Positions 1-5,922 of a stretch of DNA of 14,771 bases are shown piece after piece. Location: contig JADGOF010000017.1 of assembly GCA_017883105.1 (NCBI GenBank), positions 1-14,771 of the forward strand, read 5' to 3'. Below the pieces are notes generated by a model. The model did not search any database and was not told the DNA's origin. It saw nothing but the letters and a program-made list of their open reading frames with translations. A program made the translations under genes and the position numbers. The DNA comes from Acidimicrobiales bacterium (lineage in GTDB: Bacteria; Actinomycetota; Acidimicrobiia; Acidimicrobiales; RAAP-2). Numbering within the stretch: the first letter of the stretch is position 1; every line of letters starts with the position of its first letter.

Positions 1-282
1 ACATGATGATGTAGAGGTCTCGGAACCGGTTCCCGCCAACTGGTTCCGCAGAGCGGTGTTCGGGATCCGCCGCCCGACCCGCTCGCGCGAAGGCACCCTT
101 CGGGGTGCCTTCGCCGCGTCCGGACCTGGTTCGTGCCGACAGCAACGTGTTCGTGCTGGGCGAGCCCGCTATCGAATACGCAAGGCGTGTTTCGCCGACG
201 GTGTTCGTTCGTCGTCAACAGGCGAGTTACCGGCCGGAAGATCGTCTGACGGCTGAGCATGAACCCGGCCCGTCCGGAGCGG
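1..282. other. Left-edge region with no convincing gene
   Basis: No open frame here has a recognisable protein or a supported start. One plus-strand frame closes with TAG at 12-14, so a gene from the left could end there, but only a few codons are visible and this cannot be tested. The stretch contains a 12-bp palindrome GGAACCGGTTCC at 22-33 with an extra GGTTCC half at 42-47. It also holds the strong hairpin at 87-114 and the left arm of a second hairpin at the nth stop. A plus-strand frame over roughly 105-416 looks weakly protein-like at first, but it runs antisense into nth and matches nothing I know. Confidence 0.5.
87..114 (+). terminator. Perfect 12-bp stem with TTCG tetraloop
   Basis: The arms at 87-98 and 103-114 are perfectly complementary and enclose TTCG at 99-102, closed by a C-G pair. 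In plus-strand RNA this is the hyperstable C(UUCG)G tetraloop. No T-tract follows, which is common for hairpin terminators in high-GC actinobacteria. The plus orientation is inferred from the UUCG loop; it would end a transcript arriving from the left of the window. A processing or protective 3' hairpin is an alternative role. Confidence 0.65.
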
Positions 283-297
283 CTATCGGCCGGACGG
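270..297 (-). terminator. Hairpin spanning the nth stop codon
   Basis: The arms at 270-277 (CCGTCCGG) and 290-297 (CCGGACGG) form a perfect 8-bp stem with a 12-nt loop. The nth stop codon (283-285) sits in the loop. It could serve as a terminator or 3' end for nth, although there is no T-tract and the stem overlaps the last codons. Confidence 0.35.
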
Positions 298-963
298 AAC
301 CTTCCGTTCAGTGGAAGCCAGAGCCGATGGGCAGAAGTCAGACAGCGCGCAAGCTTCACATCGTGGCGATCTGGCCTTGCAGGTGGCTCGGCCGTGGAGG
401 ATCAAGCGGAGGCTGAAGGCGCCGCGTTGCGCAGCTGGAATCATCGAGTTGAGTGCCATTTCCACTTTGACCGCATCAGTCTGATCCGTAAGGCCCAGTC
501 GCACCGCGATCCGCTGGACGTGGGTGTCGACCGGAAGTCCAGGGAGCCCGAACGCCACGCTCCTCAGCACATTCGCGGTCTTGCGTCCCACACCCGGGAG
601 AGTCACCAGCTGGTCCATGCGTGAGGGGACCTCACCATCGAACCGGGTGACGAGCGCCTGGGCCATTCCCAGCAGGCTGCGGGTCTTGGCTCGAAAGAAG
701 CCGGTGGAGCGGATCAGTTCTTCGACCTCGTCAGGATCGGCTCTGGCCAACGAAGGCGCATCCGGGAAGCGCGCGAAGAGCGCGGGAGTGGACTTGTTGA
801 CCCGTTCATCCGTGCACTGCGCCGACAGAATGGTGGCGGCAAGGAGTTGAAAGGCGTTCGCATGGTTGAGCGCGCACAGATCATGGGCGGACTCCGGATA
901 CAACTCCCCGAGCCGTTCATTGGTCACTCGGGCGCGCCCTGCCGGAGTACGGGGTCGGGCCAT
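283..963 (-). CDS. nth: Endonuclease III (DNA glycosylase/AP lyase)
   Basis: This is a base-excision repair enzyme that removes oxidised pyrimidines and cleaves the abasic site. The 226-residue length is normal for the family. The helix-hairpin-helix LPGVGRKTANVL lies at about 122-133, with the catalytic lysine at K128. The catalytic aspartate is D146 in VDTHVQR. A C-x6-C-x2-C-x5-C cluster at C195, C202, C205 and C211 matches the 4Fe-4S loop. The N-terminal ILSAQCTD block (about 45-52) is also typical. The ATG at 963 is supported by a TAGTCT box exactly 7 nt upstream, which suggests a leaderless transcript. A GTG about 13 codons downstream is the main alternative start. The gene is divergent from mshD and shares a 30-bp promoter interval with it. 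Every key residue is present, so it looks functional. Confidence 0.97.
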   Translation of the reverse strand: MARPRTPAGRARVTNERLGELYPESAHDLCALNHANAFQLLAATILSAQCTDERVNKSTPALFARFPDAPSLARADPDEVEELIRSTGFFRAKTRSLLGMAQALVTRFDGEVPSRMDQLVTLPGVGRKTANVLRSVAFGLPGLPVDTHVQRIAVRLGLTDQTDAVKVEMALNSMIPAAQRGAFSLRLILHGRATCKARSPRCEACALSDFCPSALASTERKVPSGR

Positions 964-970
964 GGCTGGG

Positions 971-976
971 AGACTA
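971..976 (-). promoter_or_regulatory. Putative -10 box of nth (leaderless)
   Basis: Read on the minus strand the box is TAGTCT, followed by 7 nt and then the nth ATG. That distance puts the transcription start on the A of the start codon. No clear -35 is seen at the usual spacing; a TTGAAG lies 10 nt upstream (987-992), too close for an ordinary -35. Confidence 0.5.
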
Positions 977-980
977 CTTG

Positions 981-986
981 TAGCGT
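981..986 (+). promoter_or_regulatory. Putative -10 box of mshD (leaderless)
   Basis: TAGCGT fits TANNNT and is followed by exactly 7 nt before the mshD ATG at 994, the spacing expected of a leaderless mRNA. It lies only 4 nt from the oppositely oriented nth box, so the two polymerase sites would overlap. No good -35 is visible. Confidence 0.5.
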
Positions 987-993
987 CTTCAAC

Positions 994-2016
994 ATGGACG
1001 GCCTAGACGTGACGGTGCTCACGGTACCTGATCGGCAACAGACCACCGAGATCCTCGCCCTGCTCGACAAGGTGGCGACGTCCACCGGTCATCGAGCGCT
1101 GAGCGAACACAAATTCACGGAGTTGGCCAACGTTTCGGGACGCGGCCGAGGCCCGGGCCACAGTAGCGACCCGGGTGACCGAGGCGCACCGGACGCCAGG
1201 GTCGGATCAGGCGCCCGGGGCCGAACGCCTTTCGTTGCCGTGTTGGCTCGGCGCACCGGTACTTCCGATCTGGTCGGTTACGGCCACATGAGCTGGGACC
1301 TGCACAGCAGTCACCACGTCATGGAACTGGTGGTCGATCGTGCCACCGACGACCCAGGCGGCGTGGTCGACGCGTTGCTCGAAACTGGGCTCGACGATGT
1401 CGCTCGACAAGGCGGCGGGTCGGTCAGATTGTGGGTCACCCGAGCTGACCCAATGGACGATCAGCGGGCCCTCGCCCGGGGATTCCGCATCGAACGCGAC
1501 CAGTACCAGATGCGTTGTCCCCTGCCGCACCCACGAGATCCGGGGGGAACCAAACCGGACCAGGGGATCGAAACCCGGCCGTTTCAGCCCGGCATGGACG
1601 AAGCGGCATGGCTGGCCACTAACAATCGGGCATTTGCCTCGCATCCAGAGCAGGGCCACTGGGACTTGGCCACTCTGCTCGAGCGTGAGAAGGAACCTTG
1701 GTTCAACGCCGACGGTTTGTTGATGCTCGAGGTGAACGGTCGGATTGCCGGATCCTGCTGGACAAAGATCCACAACGACACTGATCCTCCCATGGGCGAG
1801 ATCTTCGTCATCGGCGTGGATCCAGACTTCCGCGGACGGGGCTGGGGGCGGGCGCTGACCCAAGCCGGTCTGGACTGGTTGGCCCGGGCGGGTCTTTCCG
1901 TCGGCATGCTCTACGTCGATGCCGCCAATGTTGCGGCGGTCACGATGTATCGGTCGATGGGTTTCGTTGAGGATCACATAGATCGCGCCTACGTCGCCAC
2001 TGCTGACCCACACTGA
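994..2016 (+). CDS. mshD: Mycothiol synthase (dual GNAT acetyltransferase)
   Basis: MshD acetylates Cys-GlcN-Ins with acetyl-CoA, the last step of mycothiol synthesis. The protein has 340 residues and two GNAT halves: a degenerate N-terminal half (about 1-175) and an active C-terminal half (about 192-340). Recognition rests on the NNRAFASHPEQGHW block (210-223), the acetyl-CoA loop RGRGWG (280-285) and the MLYVDAANVAAVTMYRSMGF stretch (305-324), all close to the mycobacterial enzyme. The N half carries a Gly/Arg/Asp-rich insertion at about 48-78 that makes it somewhat longer than the usual 300-315 residues. I chose ATG 994 over an in-frame ATG at 847 because the latter would run antisense through nth, and because a -10 box sits 7 nt before 994. 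No other mycothiol gene is nearby. Confidence 0.93.
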   Translation: MDGLDVTVLTVPDRQQTTEILALLDKVATSTGHRALSEHKFTELANVSGRGRGPGHSSDPGDRGAPDARVGSGARGRTPFVAVLARRTGTSDLVGYGHMSWDLHSSHHVMELVVDRATDDPGGVVDALLETGLDDVARQGGGSVRLWVTRADPMDDQRALARGFRIERDQYQMRCPLPHPRDPGGTKPDQGIETRPFQPGMDEAAWLATNNRAFASHPEQGHWDLATLLEREKEPWFNADGLLMLEVNGRIAGSCWTKIHNDTDPPMGEIFVIGVDPDFRGRGWGRALTQAGLDWLARAGLSVGMLYVDAANVAAVTMYRSMGFVEDHIDRAYVATADPH

Positions 2017-2063
2017 TCCGTCGAGGTCGTGGAAATCCTGCCTGCGGGTAGTGCCAGCACGAA

Positions 2064-2092
2064 GTGCCCCGCTGTCCCGGATGGCGCGGCAC
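2064..2092. terminator. Possible shared terminator hairpin between mshD and the HNH gene
   Basis: GTGCC (2064-2068) pairs with GGCAC (2088-2092) and CGC (2070-2072) pairs with GCG (2084-2086), with one C-C mismatch and an 11-nt loop. It lies between two convergent genes (stops at 2016 and 2117), where a bidirectional terminator would be useful. There is no T-tract, so support is moderate. Confidence 0.35.
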
Positions 2093-2116
2093 CAAGCAGG
2101 ACCGCGTCCTTCCGGC

Positions 2117-3498
2117 TCACTCCTCGATGGTGAAGAGCGGTAGGTCGGGCCCTTCATCGGTCGTTAGGCTGGATCGACCGGATGTGGTGGCCGAACCTGG
2201 TTGCACCGGCGGGGTCCAAGACCATCTCCCCGGCCCGCCTCCGAGTTGGAACCCCTGGTGCGTCCGCAGGTAGTGGTGGTGTCCGCAGAGACGAGCCGGA
2301 TTAGCCGGAGAAGCCAGTCCTCCGTCGGCGAAGGACACCGTCCAGTGGTCGATCTCGAGTCCGTTGGTCACATCACAGCCAGGGACGATACAGGTCCGAT
2401 CTCGTTCGATGAGCGCCGTCTTCAACGGTGCCGGACTGGATCGTCCCAGATGGCAGATGGTGGTCACATCGACGCCGTTGGTAATGACCAGTTGGGTGAG
2501 GGCTTCCCCCAGCAGCTCTCGGGCCGTCTTGATCGGGACGGGACCCACCCCGGGTATCCCACAGGTCTCGCTGGTGCCCACACTCCCCCGTCTCGGCGCA
2601 TCGAGGTCGACCCGCAGATGCACCACGGCCTTCGGGTCGGGCGCACGCCTCCTCTCCTCGTTGTACTGAGGGCCGGGATGATCGCGCTGCCGGCAACGGA
2701 CGCGCCACCGGGATCGGACGGACCCGTCGGCGCAGAGGCCGCGGGGCGACCAGGCCTGTCGGCGGAGGAACCGGAGGACTCCTGGTCGCCGACGATCCCC
2801 CTGCCGGTGATCAAGGTCACCAGGGCGTCGGCCCGGTAGGCGTCGCGGGGCTCGCGCCGTCCGCTTCTCCGGGCCTCCTCGAAGGCTCGATTGCACTCGC
2901 GTTCCTGTGACGCGAGAAGGGACGCACCGGCATCGGGCGTGAAGCTCACCTCCAGACGGAGGGCCACTTCGCTGTCGGTCCATGTTCGACAGTGTCGAGC
3001 GGCCTGGCTCGCCTGGTAGGTCTTTGCGGCATCGGCCTGCGACCGATCCTCGGCCTTGGCTTGCAGACAGCGGTGGCGGAGACGGGTGAGAGACTCACGC
3101 TCCGCCACTTCCAGCAGCTCGCCCTCGCTCGCCCGGATGACTTCGACGGCACCAGCCACCGCCTTCGCCCCCGACGCCGACAGCTTCCCGTTCTGATAGG
3201 CATGCCCCACCCCGGGATGCTCTTCGATGGCCTCGCCGAGGCGCAGCAACTCGATGGCTTGGCCAACCGACTCACCGGTCACCCCCGCCAGCCAGTGCGC
3301 GGGGGTCTTGCGACCCCATTGGGTGTGCAGATGGGAGGCTGCAGCACGGGTGGTAGCCAGGGTCTTGGCGGCTGCACGGTGACGTTCCCCCTTGGTGAAC
3401 CACGACACAAGGAGTGCGGCGTCATCACCGCTGTGGCGCTGGGGATCGAAGTGGGCGACGAATGAGCTGATGTCTACGGGACCGACACCGCCACTCAC
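2117..3498 (-). pseudogene. DUF222/13E12-family HNH endonuclease, frameshifted
   Basis: The gene encodes an actinobacterial 13E12-type protein: an alpha-helical DUF222 region followed by an HNH nuclease domain. Translation from a GTG at 3498 gives the DUF222 part down to about 2680, ending in a Ser/Pro/Gly-rich linker. The remainder lies in the -1 frame and runs to TGA at 2117. That second part carries VPGC, EIDHW, then RLCGHHHYLRTH, the usual HNH and zinc-ligand pattern. The switch is placed near 2665-2685, because GC-rich third positions and protein-like sequence move from one frame to the other there. A one-base deletion in the gene, or a sequencing error, would explain it. The start overlaps the transporter stop as GTGA, which implies translational coupling. 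The reconstructed product is about 460 residues, normal for the family. The biological role of this family is poorly defined; members are often multicopy. Confidence 0.8.
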
Positions 3499-4187
3499 CC
3501 GACGCCGATGAAGTACCCCACGGAGTAGGTGACCGCGGCGGCAATCCCCGAGATGAGCAGCTGCCGGCTGGCTGACCACAGCCACGAGCGGCCGGTGAAA
3601 TGGGCCAGCGCGGCGCCGACACCGAACGCGCCGACGGCGCCGAGGACGACCGACCAGATGGTGGCTGTGGTGCCCTCGGTGATCAGCCACGGGATGAGGG
3701 GCACGAAGGCTCCGAGGGCAAACATGACAAACGAAGAGCCGGCCGCCTGGAAGGGATTGCCGGTCTCCTCGGGATTGATGCCCAACTCCTCCCGGGCATG
3801 GGTCTCGAGGGCCAATTCCGGATCCCGCATCATCTTTGCGGAGAGCTCGGCGGCCATGGCCGAGTCGATGCCGCGACTCTCGTAGATGGCCGCGAGCTCC
3901 TTCCGCTCGTCCTCGGGATCGAGATGGATGGCCTGCCGTTCGACTTCCAGTTCCCGAAGCATCAGCTCCGACTGGGCCCGCATGGAGATGTACTCCCCGG
4001 CGGCCATCGAGAAGGAGCCGGCGATCAGTCCGGCGATGCCGGCGAGCCGGACGGCACCCACCGGTGCATGCGCCCCGGCCATTCCCAAGATGAGGGCGAC
4101 GTTGGAGACCAGACCGTCGCTCACCCCGAAGACGGCAGCCCGGGCTCCTCCCCCGTGGAGGTTTCTGTGTTGGTGCTCGCCGTCCAC
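3495..4187 (-). CDS. VIT1/CCC1-family iron/manganese transporter
   Basis: This is a membrane transporter of the VIT1/CCC1 family, which moves Fe2+ or Mn2+ out of the cytosol. The product has 230 residues. The family signatures AAVFGVSDGLVSNVALILG (17-35) and GSFSMAAGEYISMRAQSE (57-74) mark the first two membrane segments. A charged cytosolic metal-binding insert rich in Glu, with an MM pair at 119-120, covers about 75-140. Three further hydrophobic segments follow at about 150-170, 176-196 and 208-230. The start is GTG at 4187, supported by a TACGCT box 6 nt upstream. The next gene, the broken HNH gene, starts inside its stop codon. The gene diverges from htdZ. Family assignment is firm, but the metal and direction of transport cannot be read from the sequence. 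Confidence 0.92.
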   Translation of the reverse strand: MDGEHQHRNLHGGGARAAVFGVSDGLVSNVALILGMAGAHAPVGAVRLAGIAGLIAGSFSMAAGEYISMRAQSELMLRELEVERQAIHLDPEDERKELAAIYESRGIDSAMAAELSAKMMRDPELALETHAREELGINPEETGNPFQAAGSSFVMFALGAFVPLIPWLITEGTTATIWSVVLGAVGAFGVGAALAHFTGRSWLWSASRQLLISGIAAAVTYSVGYFIGVG

Positions 4188-4193
4188 GGATGC

Positions 4194-4199
4194 AGCGTA
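4194..4199 (-). promoter_or_regulatory. Putative -10 box of the VIT1-type gene (leaderless)
   Basis: On the minus strand TACGCT is followed by 6 nt and then the GTG start, consistent with a leaderless transcript starting at or next to the start codon. This leaves no 5' leader for a metal riboswitch. Confidence 0.45.
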
Positions 4200-4275
4200 T
4201 CGACCGGATCACATTGAGGAGGCACTGATGTTTCGGCGTAGGAGGCCCTCACTCAATCGCCCGCGGGTGTGACAC

Positions 4276-4310
4276 CCACCACCCTGGGCCCCGATGACCA
4301 GGGGTGGTGG
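4276..4310. promoter_or_regulatory. Imperfect inverted repeat upstream of htdZ
   Basis: CCACCACCCTGG at 4276-4287 and CCAGGGGTGGTGG at 4298-4310 are complementary except for one extra G, with a 10-nt spacer. The repeat lies between the divergent VIT1-type gene and htdZ, and its right arm covers the -35 zone of the htdZ promoter. No annotated gene ends here on either strand, so an operator is more plausible than a terminator. The binding protein is unknown. Confidence 0.4.
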
Positions 4311-4328
4311 GGCGGGGCGCTCCTCCCG

Positions 4329-4334
4329 TACAGT
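4329..4334 (+). promoter_or_regulatory. Putative -10 box of htdZ (leaderless)
   Basis: TACAGT fits TANNNT and is followed by exactly 7 nt before the ATG at 4342. It supports that ATG over an upstream in-frame ATG at 4294. Confidence 0.5.
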
Positions 4335-4341
4335 CTGGGCC

Positions 4342-4797
4342 ATGGCAACCACCGTGCAGGGCATCGAAACATTTCACGATCTGGTCGGACAACACCTCGG
4401 ATACAGCGAGTGGCACCGCATCGACCAGGACCAGATCAATCTTTTCGCCGACGCCACCGGCGACCACCAGTGGATCCATGTCGATCCCGAGCGGGCCAAG
4501 GACGGGCCCTTCGGGACGGCCATCGCCCACGGCTACCTGACCCTCTCCCTGGCTCCGGTGTTCCTCGGAGAAGTCCTGGTGGTGGAGGGTATGACCATGG
4601 GCGTGAACTATGGATGCAACAAGGTCCGCTTTCCGGCCCCGGTACCGGTTGGGAGCAACCTGCGCCTGGGTGCAGCCGTGGCCGAGGTGGAAGACGTCTC
4701 CGGCGGGGTCCAGGTGGTGCTGGATCTGACCCTTGAGACCGAAGGCTCCGCCAAGCCGAGCTGCGTGGCACAGGTGGTCTACCGCTACTTCCACTGA
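4342..4797 (+). CDS. htdZ: MaoC-like (R)-specific enoyl-CoA hydratase/3-hydroxyacyl dehydratase
   Basis: This is a single hot-dog domain hydratase of the Rv0130/HtdZ type, which adds water to trans-2-enoyl-CoA to give (R)-3-hydroxyacyl-CoA. The product has 151 residues, the length I recall for the mycobacterial protein. The hydratase-2 motif covers about 35-64: FADATGDHQWIHVDPERA followed by GPFGTAIAHG. D41 and H46 are the expected catalytic pair. The later NYGCNKVRFPAPVPVGS and EGSAKP blocks are also HtdZ-like. The first 16 codons of the longer frame were discarded because they lie in the inverted repeat and the promoter. It appears monocistronic; the MerR-type gene starts 171 nt downstream with its own promoter. 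The acyl-chain preference is unknown. Confidence 0.9.
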   Translation: MATTVQGIETFHDLVGQHLGYSEWHRIDQDQINLFADATGDHQWIHVDPERAKDGPFGTAIAHGYLTLSLAPVFLGEVLVVEGMTMGVNYGCNKVRFPAPVPVGSNLRLGAAVAEVEDVSGGVQVVLDLTLETEGSAKPSCVAQVVYRYFH

Positions 4798-4880
4798 ACG
4801 GCTCCGACCTCCACCCACGCGTTGCCGACCGTCTGCTGATCGGGCTCCAGAACGGAATCGTCTCCCGGTGACCCTGCGGA

Positions 4881-4906
4881 CCGGTTCCTCAGCTCCCCCG
4901 GTTCCT
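4881..4906. repeat. Two direct copies of CCGGTTCCT
   Basis: Perfect 9-bp copies occur at 4881-4889 and 4898-4906, 17 bp from start to start. They lie about 50-75 bp upstream of the merR-like -10 box, in an otherwise featureless 171-nt gap. The core CCGGTTCC also occurs at 26-33. They may be binding sites or chance. Confidence 0.35.
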
Positions 4907-4955
4907 GCCTCCTGTTGTCCGAGGCCCTAGCTCGTACAATTGAAGCGATTACTCC

Positions 4956-4961
4956 TAGAGT
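4956..4961 (+). promoter_or_regulatory. Putative -10 box of the merR-menG-menF operon (leaderless)
   Basis: TAGAGT is followed by 7 nt and then ATG at 4969. A second good -10, TACAAT at 4935-4940, lies further upstream and would give a leader of about 20 nt, so two starts are possible. TTGAAG at 4940-4945 lies 10 nt before TAGAGT, the same arrangement seen at nth. Confidence 0.45.
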
Positions 4962-4968
4962 GTCGGGC

Positions 4969-5922
4969 ATGGAGATGCGGGTTGAACAGCTGTCGGTCCA
5001 CGCCGATGTGTCCGTAGACACCATTCGCTACTACCAGAGCAAGGGGATTCTCGAACCTCCTCGGCGCCAGGGCCGTGTGGCCTGGTACGACAACAGCCAC
5101 CTCCAACGCCTGGCCCGGGTCAGGACGTTGCAGCAACGTGGATTCACGTTGGCCACCATCGCGCGACTGGTCAGCGGTGACCTCGACGCCGCCGACGAAG
5201 CGCTGGTCAGCGAGCTCTCGGGGCTGGGTGCCGGCTCTGACCACGCCGATGCGGCCCCCGGTCCTGACCGTGACCCTGACTGTCGCCCAGGCCCAGGCCC
5301 TGACCGTGGCCCGGCAGGCACGGCCGCCCACGGGCCGGCGCCGGGAGACGAACAGACCTTCTCCCTCGCCGAACTGGCCGAGCAGACCGGCGTGCCCCTG
5401 GCCCTGCTCAAAGCCATCGAAGCCGAAGGCCTCCTTGTCCCGCGTCGGATCGGCATCCAGGATCGCTATACGAGAGAGGATGTCGCCGCGTCCAAGGCCG
5501 GTCTCCTCCTCCTGGAGTGGGGTATCCCGCTCTCCGCTCTCCTCGAATTGGCTCGCCGGCATCACGAGGCGACGGTGACGGTGGCCGAGGAAGCGGTGAC
5601 CATGTTCTCCACGTACGTGCGGGGACCCCTCCGCCAGAGCGGTCAGACCGGCGCCGGGAGACCACAACGACCTGGGGCGCCGGTCGACGGAGGGCACGCC
5701 CCGGACGTCGACCGACTGCTGCACGCCTACTCCGAGCTGCTGCCGGCGGTCAACACCCTGGTTGGCCACCACTTCACCCGCACCCTGGTGAAGGCCGCGC
5801 TCGACCATGTGGAACAGGTCGGCTCGGTCGAAGAACGGCGGGCCATCTGGGACCAGGTCGAAGTGGACGGATCCGGGGCAGGCCCGGGCCCGACGGCCGG
5901 CACCCCGACAGCCATCCGATGA
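4969..5922 (+). CDS. MerR-family regulator with two MerR-type DNA-binding domains
   Basis: This is a cytoplasmic transcription regulator of 317 residues. A canonical MerR winged helix-turn-helix covers about 4-70, including VSVDTIRYYQSKGILEPPRR. A Gly/Pro/Asp-rich linker fills about 88-127. A second MerR-like HTH follows at about 130-200, starting FSLAELAEQTGVPLALLKAI, with RYTREDV in the place of the wing. Residues 205-300 form a mostly helical tail without an obvious ligand or metal motif; the only cysteine is in the linker. An ordinary MerR protein has one HTH and a dimerising coiled coil, so this layout is unusual. ATG 4969 is chosen from the promoter spacing; ATG 4975 and GTG 4960 are alternatives. 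Its stop overlaps the menG start as ATGA, so it is translated with the menaquinone genes and may regulate them or itself. The effector is unknown. Confidence 0.85.
   Translation: MEMRVEQLSVHADVSVDTIRYYQSKGILEPPRRQGRVAWYDNSHLQRLARVRTLQQRGFTLATIARLVSGDLDAADEALVSELSGLGAGSDHADAAPGPDRDPDCRPGPGPDRGPAGTAAHGPAPGDEQTFSLAELAEQTGVPLALLKAIEAEGLLVPRRIGIQDRYTREDVAASKAGLLLLEWGIPLSALLELARRHHEATVTVAEEAVTMFSTYVRGPLRQSGQTGAGRPQRPGAPVDGGHAPDVDRLLHAYSELLPAVNTLVGHHFTRTLVKAALDHVEQVGSVEERRAIWDQVEVDGSGAGPGPTAGTPTAIR

Noticed and set aside
1..60. Possible tRNA around the GGTTCC repeats
   Set aside because: There is no acceptor or anticodon pairing, and the T-loop consensus GGTTCGA is absent; GGAACCGGTTCC is simply a palindrome.
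847..993. Extension of mshD upstream to an ATG at 847
   Set aside because: It would be antisense to the well-supported nth gene, adds no MshD-like sequence, and ATG 994 has a -10 box at leaderless distance.
1207..2157. Minus-strand 316-residue open frame opposite mshD
   Set aside because: It is a shadow of mshD with no family features, whereas the plus strand is unambiguous.
4249..4818. Minus-strand 189-residue open frame opposite htdZ
   Set aside because: It is a His/Gly/Asp-rich mirror of the htdZ codons with no recognisable domain.
5230..5350. Tandem DNA repeat in the MerR-like gene
   Set aside because: The CCTGACCGT-like units are irregular and encode the Gly/Pro/Asp linker; they read as low-complexity coding sequence, not a mobile or CRISPR-type repeat.
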